A stretch of 64,000 nt of DNA. Origin: Neofusicoccum parvum (lineage: Eukaryota > Ascomycota > Dothideomycetes > Botryosphaeriales > Botryosphaeriaceae). Both the position numbers and the translations under genes were made by a program. The notes below the pieces were generated by a model, which saw only the letters and a program-made list of their open reading frames with translations, had not been told where the DNA came from and ran no database searches. Below are positions 10,845-22,874 of the stretch, in pieces (the stretch's first letter is position 1; each line of letters starts with the position of its first letter). Location of the stretch: NCBI GenBank assembly GCA_020912385.1, contig CP087216.1, positions 1,612,001 to 1,676,000 on the forward strand, read 5' to 3'.

Positions 10845-12036
10845 GCGGGCGTATCATGAAGCTGGGTGCGGCCGGGTGGCGCGACGGGGAAAAGTCAGCC
10901 TGCGTGCCCAACCTGGCCCCCAGCAGCAGCTAGCGGAGCGGGAATGGCGATGCGACACGCGCAGAGCTTGCGGCGAAGGTGTTGCGGGTTCTCGATGCGC
11001 CGGCGTGTCTGTGCAGGCTGGCAAGCTCGCGCTGACTGATGGGCGGCGAGCTTAGCGCGCTTCCGCTAAAAGGTGCCACCACCCGGCCAGCCGCCCGGGG
11101 GCCCAGCCGGTCTCCTCTTCTCTCTGCCCGTCCCCGGGCGCCTGCTCAGACGCTCCGTCAACCTTCCTCGCACGCCGTCGGCCTGTCCTCGCACAGCGCA
11201 GACGCGCTCCGCCGCAAATCTCCAGCCAAGCCGGCGCGTACAGGCCCCCGCTAGGCGCGTAGATTGCCCAGCCGCCGGGCCACTGAGGCTCCTGCTCGCC
11301 GGAGTCGAAGCCTCACTCCCGGCGCCCTCCCGCTTCCGCGCCCTCCCAGTCGTCTGCTTGTCACTGTCGGTGTGCCGGTGCCAGCGCCCACTGCGCTGGT
11401 ATCTTATCATTGGAGACAGCCCCTCCTAATCGGCGAACGGCACCGCGCTGCTGCTTGTGCAAACAGGGTGTTGGTGTCGCAGGCCTGACCGGTGAATGCA
11501 GCCTCGCAACTCCAAGTACGTCCCGGCTCTCAGTTTACTTGCGCTGTTTCGCTTTCCTGGCCTCCTGCTGGCCCAGTCACTTTGCAAGTCTTGCGTTGCG
11601 TTTGCATCAGTGCGATAAGAGCTGGGGCAGCGTCCAGCCGGAGTCTGGCTGCGGGATCACGTAATTACCGGTCGCGATGGCCTCAAGCCAAAAATGCCCT
11701 CGACCTTATGATCGCGGAGTAGTCTCATCTGCAACATCGTTTTCTTTCAAGCTTCGATTCATTCGGTGATCATGAACTGTCTACTGTTCGGGATCGAGGG
11801 TGTGCGACAGGACACCCAAAGCAACTCCAGAGAAACTCCAAATGCGCCAACAGCAATTAGAACACAGAAAAAGGCCGAAAGTCCCGCAGCCCAGAGCAGT
11901 CTTGCCCGGCGCAACAAACACCCAAAGTCCCCCCAAGCGACAATACTATTCTCGAATGCGCAATTTTATCGAAAGGCTGCGTGACTCGTCAAATCATGGC
12001 TGAACGCTCGCAAACGCTGCAATGCCGAACGACCTC
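10845..12036. other. Intergenic: RING-gene promoter and 3' flank of the oxygenase gene
   Basis: About 1.2 kb between the 5' end of the RING gene and the 3' end of the next minus-strand gene. GC-rich overlapping open frames at 11.04-11.43 kb are present on both strands with no domain; I see no gene. Confidence 0.45.
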
Positions 12037-13291
12037 CTACTCCACACGGGTGCGCTTCGGCGATGGCTCCTCGTCGGCGCCGACGATGCAGTCTGGGAAG
12101 TCCATCTCATCGACGTAGCCCATCCTCACGTCCTCGTCTTGGACGATCTCGTTCTGCATGTGCTGTAAGAAGGAAATCTGGTCGGCCAAGAACTTCTTGA
12201 AGTCCTTGGTGACAAATTTCTTCCCGGTGCGGCTCCTCTCGCGGATTTCCTTGAGCTGGGCGCGGACGCGCTCTTCCATCATTGCCATTCGGTACTCGGC
12301 AAACTCTGAGTAGAGCGTCGACAGATTGGAGATGGGGCGGACAGTGGTGAGGACGGAGTCGTCACGTGCGAACGGAGAACGAGGGCGGAGCGAAGTCACC
12401 GCAGTGATGCGCTCCTGCGCACCGAGAGCACGAAGAGCCTGGTGCGTAATGTAACGTCCCTGCAAGATCGCGGCACAGCCCTAACGCTACTGTTAGACAA
12501 CTTGAAAGCAAAGTGACCGCTCATGAGTTGACTTACCATGGTCGGTCCGCGGACCTTCATCACATCACCATGGCCGGTCCTCAAGGCAGTCTCGCCACCA
12601 ACCATGTTGGTGCAGTCGCTGAGCATGAGCACGCAGACGAAGGGGTAGCTGTCGGTGTGCCAGCCAACGACCGGCTTGTCGTCCTCCCAAGGGCAGCCGC
12701 CGATACCCTCGTCATCGGCATAGAAGCGCTTCTGCTTGTTGATGATAGCGAGCTCCTCCTTGGTCTCCTTCTCAGACTTGACGGAGAAGTTGATGTGTGC
12801 GATCTCAAGGTCCATAACTGGGACGAGGTCGACGCCGGCGACCTTCGAGATGATGGCGAGCGTCTCGGGGTTGGTCCAAGCATCGTAAGTGAAAGGGGCG
12901 TATCTGAAGTCTGGTTAGAAACGGCACCAAGCATCTCTTCTTGCAGTGTTACTGACTTCGGAGCGTAGCCCCTGAGCTGGCAAGCAGCAATGTTGCTGCT
13001 GTACTTGCAGTTCTCCAGCACCTCGGGCTTGAAGATCTCTCTCCTCATCTCGTGCACGGCCTCCTCGGTGAAAAGCTGGAACGGCTGGGAGACGGCGATG
13101 GGCGAGACACCCTTGTCCTTGGGGTAGCCGATCTCCTCCATCGACCAGATCTGCTCGGGCTCCTTGTAGCCGAGATGTTTTGACGGGCTGAATTCAGACC
13201 CGGCCTTCTTCTCAACGGCCACATCTTGGATGATGGGCTTGAAAGAATGACGCGGGAGAGCTGCAGTACGCTGGGTGGTAACTGTCGCCAT
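12037..13291 (-). CDS. 2-oxoglutarate/Fe(II) oxygenase-like protein
   Basis: Three exons on the minus strand (13291-12957, 12903-12537, 12480-12037), in phase, 381 aa. A WHTD segment inside VGWHTDSYPF gives an HxD metal pair at H194 and D196. A later GRYITHQAL gives a candidate distal His at about 247, and SLRPRSP lies shortly after as a candidate 2-oxoglutarate-binding Arg. The double-stranded beta-helix order HxD...H...R fits the Fe(II)/2OG superfamily. Related fungal proteins are widespread and mostly uncharacterised; no substrate can be proposed. The C-terminal third after the barrel is a charged helical tail ending in PSPKRTRVE, which could be a nuclear signal (inference). Confidence 0.78.
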
Positions 13292-15279
13292 TGTGAAAGA
13301 GTTTTCTGGCTCTAAGAGTTAGTCTTGGCATGGCGATAAGGAAGATAATGGTCCGCTGATAGGGATGGTGTAACAGGAGGACGGGAAGGAAAGATGATCC
13401 CGAGATGAAGGAAAGGTGGTCCCAGTGCGAGGGAACTTGGTGGGTTAACTCACGATGTGGTGTAGAGGTGGAAGGAACTATTGGGAGTCCTGATGATGGA
13501 GGCGGTGATGACGGTTCACCTGGGCAGGAGCAAGGGCCAAGATCTTGGATGAGGGAAGGAATACGGGCTCTGCGGTAAGGCGATGATGCTCTAGAAGAGA
13601 CAAGCTTGAAGCTATCGTTGAAGTATGATGCTGATGGACAATAGGGAGGCGGACGACCCGGCGTCTTTATATTTCTGAGGAGGGCCTTCTGATGAGGCGC
13701 CAGCAAAAGCGTCGAGCATCGACCCCGGATCGTGCGAAACTGTACAGGACACGGATTCTAGCGGCCGGACCGCGAGCGCGACTCAGCAGACTCCCTTGCC
13801 ACGACCATCCGTACCCTCCACGCACGCCTGACTGGATAGGAGCACTATCTTCGCAAGCGAATTGTGGAGCGTCCTCGTGAAGTGCCGTTGTATCGCGGTG
13901 CTGCCACGGCGCGTTGGCATGTGCTGGTTATCTCGACGTACCTTATCGCGGGCGTCGGACCGTCTTGTCGCAGCCATTGGGCATGATCACTATAGCTTCC
14001 ATGGTGCGGATTTCCTGAGTGCGCTCATCGCTGCTGGTACCGAGCGCCCGGCCCTGACGGACGATCTCCTTGCGAGGGAATTGACTTCTCTTCCGGGAAG
14101 GCCGACCTCGCAGCCCTCACAGCACATCCCCAGGCACTAGCGACGACAGCCTCAATCAAGCATTTCGAATCCACCCGCGGCCCCGACACCGCGGTCATGT
14201 TAGTCACGGAAACACGGCAACACACCGCACCGCAGCGCGTGCTCGCGATGGGAAACGCAGCCCGTCGCCTGGCCACGCCTGGCCAGAAGGCGCTCACAGG
14301 GCGGCTGTAGGTACGGGTCATTATGATGTGGCCCAGCAGCAAAAGTGGAGGCGCGTCGGAGAAGTGTGGAGGGCTAGGACCGTGACGGCATGGGAGACCG
14401 TTGGAAGCAGCGCGAGGCTGGGACGAGCGCGCGCGGGATTCGCATTCCAAAATCGGGAACGCGTGGATTGACATGAAAACGGCGGTGCTTGCCACAGGGT
14501 GATCCCAACGCGGACGAGATCGCATCTGCGAACGGGTGTATATACTTAGCAGGCGCCGCTGCAGCTGCACACCAATCTCCATGGCGCGCAGCCCGTGGAC
14601 GATCTATCTTCAGTCGGTCCATCGCTGCCGTGCGACCTGAGCAGGTGCCAGCTGTGCTTCCCTCCAGCCTGCCACATGCGCCGGCGGCGTCGGCTGCGCT
14701 GCCGGGCGGACGACGGCGTCAGCAGGGCCCCCGGGTGAGTGTTATCAATGACATCGGCGGCCGATAGTCGTGGCGGGCGTGTTGACCGCTGTTGCGAGGC
14801 GGCGAGGATGGATAATGGATATTGGACCTTCCCTGCTTCCCTGCTGCCCGGCATGGTGGCTCGCTAAGCCGTGGCCATGCGGATCTGTGGCCAGGAGGCA
14901 TCGCATGGCCGGGGGAGCGATCAATCTGCCCAGCGGTGCAGGCACGCTGCTTCTGGAGCAGCATTGCGCGCACGCGCCCGCTCCCGCGCGTCCTTGCGCT
15001 CGGGCGGGCCGCCATCTGTGAGCTCTTCGAGCGCCCGATACGCGCTGACACATGCTGTTACGGCGCCGGTGGGATGCGCGGCGCGGCTGCCATTGGCGCA
15101 TAGCAGCGGGTTACGCATTCGCATACCACGCTGGGCCTAGCCGGCAGATCGCGGGTAATTTAAGAAACGGAGCTAGCTGTATCTCCGCCCGGCACGAGCC
15201 TCTCTTCCTCCTCCGCCCTGTCGCCATCGCGCCGCACCCTCGTCTCCCCGCACATCTCCCAGCTCCCGCACGCGTCCAC
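13292..15279. other. Divergent intergenic region, no gene seen
   Basis: About 2 kb between two divergently transcribed genes (the oxygenase on minus, COX23 on plus). It should contain both promoters. GC-rich open frames overlap on both strands and none shows a domain or conserved motif. Confidence 0.45.
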
Positions 15280-15850
15280 ATGGCTGGCGACGGCAAGCCG
15301 GAAACGCCTTGGACTGAGAGCGCCGCCGCCACGTTCGACGGGTGAGCTTCCCCTCCCTGGCCCTGCGCCGCCCGCTGCTTGCTTGCTTGCTTGCCTGCTG
15401 CCCGGCCCGGCCCTCCATGCGCCACGGTGATCACGCTGACGCTCTGACGCGTCCGCAGCAAGCAGTACAGTCAATACTTTGATCCGTGCCAGGAGGCCGC
15501 CTCGAAGAGCCTGCGATGCCTTCACCGCAACGGCGGCGACAGAGACATGTGCTCTGACTATTTCCAGTACGTCTCCCCCACGTCGAGAGCGCTGTCGCCG
15601 CGCTTCTGGCCTCCACACGTTCCCTCTCACCTCGCCCGCCCCGTTCCTTCTGCACCTAATCTGCCGTGCTTTCAGCTAACAGCCGCGCTTAGGGCATACC
15701 GTGATTGTAAGAAGCAGTGGGTACGTCGCTGCCCCACGACAATGCGCGCCGCGCCCTTCCCTCCCTGCACCGCCCTCGAGCTGACTCGGCTGGTTTTCCC
15801 AGATGGAAGCACGGAAAGCAGAAAAGCGAAAGCAGAGCGGACTTTGGTGA
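15280..15850 (+). CDS. COX23: Cytochrome c oxidase assembly factor Cox23 (twin CX9C)
   Basis: Four small exons (15280-15341, 15459-15566, 15693-15720, 15803-15850) encode 81 aa; the third exon is only 28 nt. The CHCH fold is complete: C-QEAASKSLR-C and C-SDYFQAYRD-C are both exact CX9C motifs, separated by LHRNGGDRDM, and the protein ends in a basic helix. This pattern and the CLHRN segment match the Cox23 family, small intermembrane-space proteins imported by the Mia40/Erv1 relay and needed for copper delivery or assembly of cytochrome c oxidase. The gene was invisible as one frame because introns of 117, 126 and 82 nt make up most of its length. The start ATG lies in a GC-rich leader with no competing in-frame ATG. 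Confidence 0.9.
15377..15392. repeat. GCTT tandem microsatellite in COX23 intron 1
   Basis: Four tandem GCTT units inside the first COX23 intron. Confidence 0.8.
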
Positions 15851-16538
15851 AGGCTTATCGCCAGGGATGTATTATACTGTATGGATTAGGGAATATCAGA
15901 GCAATCGGCGCGGTGGGAAACAAATTAAGGTTGAGATGCAGGATTTGCGTTGTGTCAGGGCGACTACCGGTGAGCGCAAAAGCAACCATGGACGCTTCTG
16001 GGCCGCGCATGCGGTAAGAAGCGCCGGCTGCTGCCCGGGATAATCCTTTCGTGCAGTGCAGCGAGACGGAGCATTGATAGGGCTGCCGGACATGTGCTCG
16101 TTTTTCTGCCGGTCTCGTCGCCGGCGCGCAAAGCTCCGCGGCGGGGCAGGCAATGATGATCTCAGACAGACCAGCTGCCGGCCTGTCTGCTGCACCGCGC
16201 AAAGTGCTGTGAACATGATGGATCGCGTGTGAAAACGGCTCGAGGGCAGCGGCAGCGCAGGGCTGACGTTGGAACAAAGTGCTGGTGGCCCGAAAAAGCA
16301 TGCGTGCTCCACCACGCGCGGATTAGGTCGCATTAACGCGATTTTCTCATCGCGAAAACGCCTAACCGCATCGTCACCCTCGCCAAGACCTCACCACTTC
16401 TGCCATCTCTGTCGCTCTGCAGCCCAGCACCGGCGACGCAGCGGGCGGCATCGAGTTCGGGACGACGCAGCGCAGCGCGCGTCGCGGCTTTTGTGCTCGT
16501 TACCTGCGGATGCCACCGTGCGCCGCACACCACCGAAT
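15851..16538. other. Intergenic: 3' flank of COX23 and promoter of the NatB subunit gene
   Basis: Nothing gene-like seen. The NatB reading frame stays open upstream of its ATG but has no earlier ATG. Confidence 0.45.
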
Positions 16539-19533
16539 ATGGCGTCCCTCAGCGTAGGCGCCATCAACGACAAGGTCCAGTTCTCGGGCTCCAATATCAA
16601 GCAGGCCCTCAAAGAATGCGAGAAGAAGCTGCAGAAGCGCCCCAAGGATCCGTACTTGCTGTATTGGAGGGCTGCTGTCTACCTCAAGTTCGGCCGCGAT
16701 GACGAGGCTTTCCAGCAGCTGGGCCAGCTGTGCGAGCTGACGCCTGCCATCACGGATCTGGACCTGCTGAGAGCCATCTACATCCGGCTGGGGGAGCGCG
16801 CAAGCACTGCTGACAAGAGGAAGGCTCTCTGGCAGAATGCATTCAAGGCGACCAGCGATGGCAACGTGCTGATCACATGGTTTGAGAGTGCCGCGTCCAT
16901 GGACGACTGGCAAGATGCCCAAGTGGTATGGCTGAGATGCAGGGTCTTTCTGTTGGCAATCCGCTGATTGCCGAGTGCAGGCAATGGTCACGTTGAAAAA
17001 CAAGTACCCCAAGGATGAGCAATACGTCTTTGCTCTTCCTGCCGTTCAGCAGCTGGCCGCTGACACGCTGGACGGCAAGGACGAGAGGAACGCCAAGTTC
17101 ATGCGCATGTTTGCTTCCAAAGCGCTTTCCGTGGCCACCGCCAAAGGAATGAAGGGCGAGAAGACCGTGGACGCGGTGACAACCCGCCGCGAGCTCCGCC
17201 TGGTCCTGCAGATCTATCGGAAGCAGGGCATGCTCAAAGAAATCCTGGAGATCCTCGATCATCCCGTCGTGGGCATCTTCTCCTCGCTCGTTGTATGCGA
17301 CCCAGGCTTTGTCCGCACCAAGCTGGAAGTTCTGGAAGAAGCGGCGATGTGGCAGGAGCTTTGGGACTTCTGCGTTGCTGCTCTCAAGCAAACACACACG
17401 CCTGATGAGGCGGCAAAGACGTCATACTCCCTGTGGCCCCACGATTATGCTTTATGGAGAGCTCTCCATCTTTCATGCCAGAAATTGGCGCACCAAGCGT
17501 ACGTCATGTTGCAAGTCACGGCTTTGCCTTGAGTGTTCCTCAAACTCTGCTGACCTGTACAAGGGCCTCCGATGCTGGGCGCGTGGATGAACTGAGCAAA
17601 ACGCTCCAGGAAGTTGACGACAAGTACACCGATGAGGACCTGCGCGTCCGCCTTCTGCCCAAAGCTTCGACCACATCGAAAGATGATGACGAGCTGTTCA
17701 AAAACTGCACTGCCTACATTTCGGTTTTTGCCAAAGAGCAGTGTTGTTTTGATGATATCTCTCCCTACGTCGAGAGGCTCGGAAATGCTCACCAATCAAA
17801 ACTCCTTGGCTGGTGCAATGACTTTGCCACGGATCAGGATAAAACCGTCGAAGAGGGATCCCCGAAGCAGCAAGCACAAGCACTCCGAACGAAAGCCAAT
17901 GTACTGAAGCTGGAATACCAATTGAGCATTTCCCAGGATCAGAAAGCATCCAAGGAGCAGCTGGAGGATTTCGTCGTCAAAGCTCTCGGCATTCATCAAC
18001 TTGCGAGGGGTAAGGACGTTACAACCTGCGAAGACGCGTGTGCGCTAGCTATCATGGCTCTCGTGAGGCTTTTCTATCTCGAGACGGCCCAGGATTACTT
18101 AACGCAAGCCGATCTCATCATGAAGGAACTGCTCGTCCACTCCTCCGACAGTCGTAAGGCCGGCCTTCTACAAGCCCGCCTAGTCGCCTTTCTAGGCAAC
18201 TTCAACGAAGCTATGGAGGCCTGGGCTGGGCTTAAAATTAAGGAAATACTGATGGAAACACTCAGCCACCACATGTTCACCAGGATAGCCATAACTCATC
18301 CATTCTACTACCGTGCGAAGCACAACAGCCGAGCCAACCAGGACCCCTTGACACAGGTTGACAGGGTCCTGCAAACGGCTGATAAGATTATGAACACGGT
18401 CCAGGCCTTCCTGGGTGCGGAGATTGATGCTTTGCAATATGATCGGCTGCTCGAAATCCAGGATCTGAAGAAGAACCTGTCCAAGAGCCTGAGCAGGAAG
18501 ATCTCAGTCATCGAAAGACGCAGAATCCTTCGCATCAGAGGTGAGGCGGTCGATGAGCTGTACAGTGAAGTATTAGGTGCGTTTAAAACCAGCGATATCC
18601 CATCGAGTTCCATCTCTCGGCCTTGGAGTTCCATATTTTGATCTCCAAGCTGCAACGACCTGTTAACGGTTTATGTGCTAATGATATCCAGATGATGACT
18701 TCGAAAATCTCCTCGACAACCGAGACCTGAAGCGGATGTGGAACTACGAGCACTCCGGGACGCCCCGATTCGAACACAGCCTTTCATCTGGTCCGACGCC
18801 AGGTAGCTACTGGCTCGCGCTCTTCCTGCTGATCGATGACACCTGCACCGTCATCTCCTCCCCCGACAGCCACCGCATCACCATCGACAACATCGAGAAG
18901 ATTGCCAACAACCCGACGGAGCAAGACCTCGCCGAGCTCACGGCCGCCGAAAAGGCCGTCATCCCCGGCTGGGTCAAGCTGCGCGCCCTCGCCAGCAAGG
19001 CCCTCTTCGGCACCGACATCGCCGCCATCTCGCCCGACATCTCCGACCTGCAAACCTGGCTCTCCGCCCTCGCCGAGCCGTCCCTCACAGATGCGCTGAA
19101 AGCCCTGTCCGTCAAGGACGACGGCAGCAAGAAGAAGACCATCCCTCTGCAGTCGGACATCCAGTCCCTGTTCCTGCTCGCCGAGCTCCTCCAGGCCTGC
19201 GCCCGCCTCTGCGACGCCGCCTCCCGCCTCCACAAGAACAAGGCGCAGAAGTGGTGGCAGCAGGTCCCCGTCAAGGAGCTCGCGGCCTTGCGCGGGGTGG
19301 CGCAGGATGTCTTCGCCAAGGCGGTCCGGCAGCCCGCGCTAGATTGGACGAACGCGCTGTCGGAACGCGGTGTTCAGGAGCTGGCGGAGGGGGCGAAGAA
19401 GGGGAAGACGGGGGAGAAGGTGCTGGAGGTGTTGGGGGAGGGGGCGGAGAGAAGGGTTCAGGATGTGGCTGGGTTGTTGGTGCAGGGGGCGACGGATGGG
19501 CTGGACGGAGTGTTGAAGGTCAAGCTGTCGTGA
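16539..19533 (+). CDS. N-terminal acetyltransferase B auxiliary subunit (Mdm20/Naa25)
   Basis: Four exons (16539-16925, 16981-17498, 17564-18576, 18692-19533), all phases matching, 919 aa. The protein begins with a TPR-like helical array (KQALKECEKKLQKRP, YLLYWRAAVYLKFGRDDEAFQ, LDLLRAIYIRLG) and continues as an alpha-solenoid. This is the shape of the NatB auxiliary subunit, which anchors the catalytic subunit Naa20 to the ribosome so that nascent Met-Asp, Met-Glu, Met-Asn and Met-Gln N-termini are acetylated. In yeast the orthologue is Mdm20, needed for actin and tropomyosin function. The segments DDWQDAQV, FVRTKLEVLEEA and AKHNSRANQDPLTQVDRVLQTADKIM fit fungal members. The length is in the family range. 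The catalytic partner is not in this window. Confidence 0.88.
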
Positions 19534-19860
19534 AGGTTGAGAGGCGTGGTGGGGTGGGGCGTGCTGGGTTTTGTAGGTGTGGTGGTGTCGGGAGCGGTGA
19601 TGGCGATGTTGCTGATGCTGTGGTGCGTAGGGGCACTACAGAATTAAAAGATTTCCACTTAAAAGTTGCGATGGGAGCTAGATATGACGAGGGGTACAAG
19701 GGTTGATCCTGGTGTCTGCTTCCTTGCGGCATGTGACAATGACTGGAGTCCTCTTGCGCCACTTGCATCCACTGATGTATCAAACCAAGACCACTCGTGT
19801 TTAGAAGCAATGATCGGTCTCCAAATTCTCGAGCGGTAGCCATTTGCGCTTTACACAAAA
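19534..19860. other. Convergent 3' flanks
   Basis: Between the NatB subunit gene (plus) and the next gene (minus); no gene seen. Confidence 0.45.
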
Positions 19861-21228
19861 TTACAAGCCAAGAGCCAGCGGCCTCTCCTCATGCTGTCTC
19901 ACAACCTCGACCTCACAGCCCGGCCTCTGCTTCGCCAGCAAGCGCTTGATATGCTGCACGAGCCTCATCCCCAAAAGCGCGTGCGCACCACGCCGACCAT
20001 CAGCTGCAGTCAGATTCCTCAACTGCACCCTCTCCACCGTCGCCGGCATCGAGGCCACCAGCCGCAGCCAGCCCAGCTCCCACTCCGTCCACTCCGACCC
20101 CGGCACCGCCGCCGCCGCCGCCGACACCCGCACCCAGGGATACAGCTGCAGCACCACCGCCCTCTCGCCCGGCCCCTCGTGCAGCCAGGTGCTGAACCCC
20201 CACCTGCCGAGCGTCCGCTCGTACCCCCCGCCCCGCAGCCACCGCCGCTCCACCCACCCCATGTCCGCCCGCAGCCGCGCGTCGACGTCGAACAGCGCGC
20301 AGACGCGCGCGTACTTGCGCACCTCCGAGGCCCAGAGCGCGCGGAGTTCGTCGGCGGGCGCGTCCGCGGCCTCCGTGGCGTGGAAGGCCTTGACTGCGGC
20401 GAGGCGGCCGCGGTGTGGCCGGCCGGGGCGGCGCGGCGGCGTGGTCGGGAGAGAGCGGATCAGGGCGGCGCTGCTGCGGCGGAGGAGGTTGGGGCCGGCG
20501 GCGAGGAGGAGGATTCGCTGGGTGAGCTCGGTGGGGAGGCGGAGGAGGGTGGGGAGGGGTTGCTGGGTGGGCGGTTGCGGTGCGCGGATGCGTGGGACTT
20601 GGACGAGTTGGACGTGCAGGCGCGTCTGGGGCTGCGGTGCTTGGGGGGTTGGTTCGGACTGGGTTGGGTGGAGCTGTGCGGCGAGCTCGGCGATTCGATG
20701 GGTTTGGGTGTGGAGGTCTTCGAAGTGCTTTGAGAGCCGCGCGTGGGTTTCGATCAGGTGGTCGTGGATGAGTCGAAGCCTGCGGAGGCTGTCTGCGACC
20801 ACCGTTTCGGAGTATGTCGGGGGGCTCTGCTGTGCTGTGTATGCTGGAGGGCTTTGCTGCGCTGCGGCCTCGGTGGGAGAATTGGCTCCTTGGTCATGTG
20901 TGAATGGAATTTCTCTGCTGTTGAGGCTTGTAGGTGGGACCGACTTTGGGTAGAAATTCTGGGTATCCTGCTCGGATTCGGGCTTCTCCTTGTGTCCAGA
21001 GCCCGCTACTTTGTCAGTGAGTTACGGGGATGTGGAAATGGTCCATACCGGTTCTTGGCGCGGAGATTGAGTATGCCGGTCGTCTGTATATACAAGTGCC
21101 ATGGGCATGGCCGATGGAAAGGAACGTCGAGACAAGCGAATGGAAGCGGGGCTCGTCTCTTCACTGTTGCTGTAGTGTCCATTGTGAGTGGGACGGGTGG
21201 GTCTCGACCGTCTCGAGTTCTTGCCCAT
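19861..21228 (-). CDS. Hypothetical protein with F-box-like segment
   Basis: Modelled as exon 1 21228-21049 and exon 2 20988-19861, 435 aa. The donor GTATGG is good; the acceptor (ACAAG) was chosen because it keeps the frame, so the intron is tentative. The N-terminal half is Gln/Pro/Ser-rich with two SPPxY motifs (SPPAYTA, SPPTYSE), which may be WW-domain binding sites. A helical segment LRRLRLIHDHLIETHARL precedes a short F-box-like stretch, RLPTELTQRILLLA. The C-terminal half (VRKYARVCALFDVDARL, GWVERRWLR, GSEWTEWELGWLRLVASM) is well-formed protein sequence that I do not recognise. An F-box role in SCF ligases is only a possibility. The region is so GC-rich that the opposite strand is open for about 840 nt; that frame is judged a shadow. 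Confidence 0.6.
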
Positions 21229-21822
21229 TGAGAAGGCCTTATTTGTAAGGATGCTATGTGGTTGCTGGATAAAAGAATGGCGAGAATCCAAAGAGATCCG
21301 TGGGGATGACGACGTGAAGCGTGCACTGCCGGCGCTGAAGATTTGTTGCTGAAAGTGCTGTACATCTCAGCGAAGACGTCTCACACAGGCGTATGTGAGG
21401 ACAGCAAGCGCGTTGTCGGAGGCGCTCTTTCCTGCCAGAGACGGCTCGGGCCATCCAAGTGGACTTGCTGCATTGCCGCCATGACCTTGTCTCGCAGGAA
21501 GTGTCTGAAAGGGGGGTCCTTTTCTTCCGCGAAAACATCCTGACGAACTCCTGGTGTGTGTCGAAGTGAGGATCACCTAGACGCATTCTGTTCAGCTTCG
21601 AGTCCGTCCAGCCGTCGCCGGCGCTGCGACAAATCGTCTCAGGGAAGCCCAGCTGGCGAGCCACAGTAAGGCGAGGGGCAGTAATTCGCAGAGGCGCACA
21701 GCCGCGTGTGGTCGGCGTTTGCGGGCGCTGGTGTCGCCGCGCTCTTCAACGCCTTTCCGGGTCCGAACTGCCTACGCTCTTCCACAACCAACAACAACCA
21801 CGACATCGCACCAACCGCCAAG
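21229..21822. other. Divergent upstream region with a coding-like stretch
   Basis: It separates two divergent genes and should hold both promoters. On the minus strand, about 21664-21330 looks partly protein-like (LGFPETICRSAGDGW, GDPHFDTHQEFVR, then in another frame FAEEKDPPFRHFLRDK), as if a frame shift or missed intron separates two pieces. I cannot assign it to a gene. Confidence 0.3.
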
Positions 21823-22874
21823 ATGAGTAAGACAAACCTGAGCCGCCAATGCTGTTCGGTCGCTGATATGTTCCCCCAGGGCTGCGCGAGATGGAAAGGA
21901 AAGATTACAAGGGTCAGTTCACTGTCCTATCATCGGCCTCACTTTCACAATGATTCTGACCTTCGTTACCAGTGACGCGCACCAATTACCAGCGCAGTTA
22001 GTATACCAGCCGAGTCCAGAAGGAGCTGCGGAGTATCTGACTAAAATGCGCTTTCAGCCCCCGAGACCACATCCCGGCCCTCCGCTACACCTAAAACCCG
22101 CGCCAGGAAGCCCGGCCATAAGGCTGCCAACCCGGCCGTTGCTGGTCAGAGGCGCACTATAACTGGCCGCGTGACCAAGACCGCCGCCGCCGCTACTACT
22201 AAGCGCAGCCCTGGCCGTCCGCTCAAGCGCGGCCCGGGACGTCCTCCCAAGCGCGGGCCCGGACGTCCTCCCAGGAACGGCTCTGGCCGCGCCTCCACGA
22301 ACACTTCCAGCTCCCCGGCCAAGAACGGTTCCAGCCTCGCTCCTAAGAGCGCTGCTGCCCGCCGTGCCTCCAAGCGCGAGTACAAACCTGCTTCGCCAAT
22401 CGTCAAGATCGTGAAGAAGGTGCCTGTGCAATCCGACTCTTCTAGCCAGGATGACAGCGGTAACCCTGAGCACCATACCAGCCTGATGCATAAGTTTTGT
22501 GAGTTGCCGGCTGCGCCACATGCAAGATACAGATAGAGCTGACACAAACTTCAGTCAGAGCCCATGGAGATGAGGTTGCCCACATTCCCAAGAAGAAGCA
22601 GCGTAAGGCGCTGGGTAAATTGGTAAGCAGTCTCCTTCACGCAGTTCCCCCGCCAGCTAGAGCCATCTGACAGTTTGTTTAGTGGCGCGAGTCCCCCTTG
22701 AACCCCAAGAACGCTCGTGCGGAGAAGGAGTCCAGGGCCATCGACGCCGCCTCTGATGCGGATGATGAGGATGAGGAGGTGGGAGAGGCCAAGCAGGCGG
22801 TTGCGGGTGGAGACGAGACCGACCCCGACGCGGTGGAGGACGAGCTCTCGATGGAGGACGAGCTCTTGATGTAG
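21823..22874 (+). CDS. Small AT-hook DNA-binding protein with acidic tail
   Basis: Six exons: 21823-21826, 21880-21912, 21973-21996, 22058-22498, 22555-22622 and 22683-22874, giving 253 aa with every phase matching. The first coding exon is only ATG plus one base, followed by a strong GTAAG donor. Residues about 69-93 hold three consecutive GRP cores (SPGRPLKRG, GPGRPPKRG, GPGRPPRNG), the AT-hook signature for minor-groove binding at AT-rich DNA. Before it is a basic segment (KTRARKPGHKAANP); after it comes a Ser/Thr-rich linker, a KKKQRKALGKLWRESP basic stretch and an acidic C-terminus (DADDEDEEVGE, EDELSMEDELLM). A chromatin or nuclear role is inferred from composition; no named orthologue is recognised. 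Alternative use of an internal ATG in exon 2 would remove only the first four residues. Confidence 0.78.

Noticed and set aside
19891..20733. 280-codon plus-strand frame opposite the F-box-like hypothetical gene
   Set aside because: Arg/His/Pro-rich low complexity; the minus strand reads as more normal protein with a spliced start.
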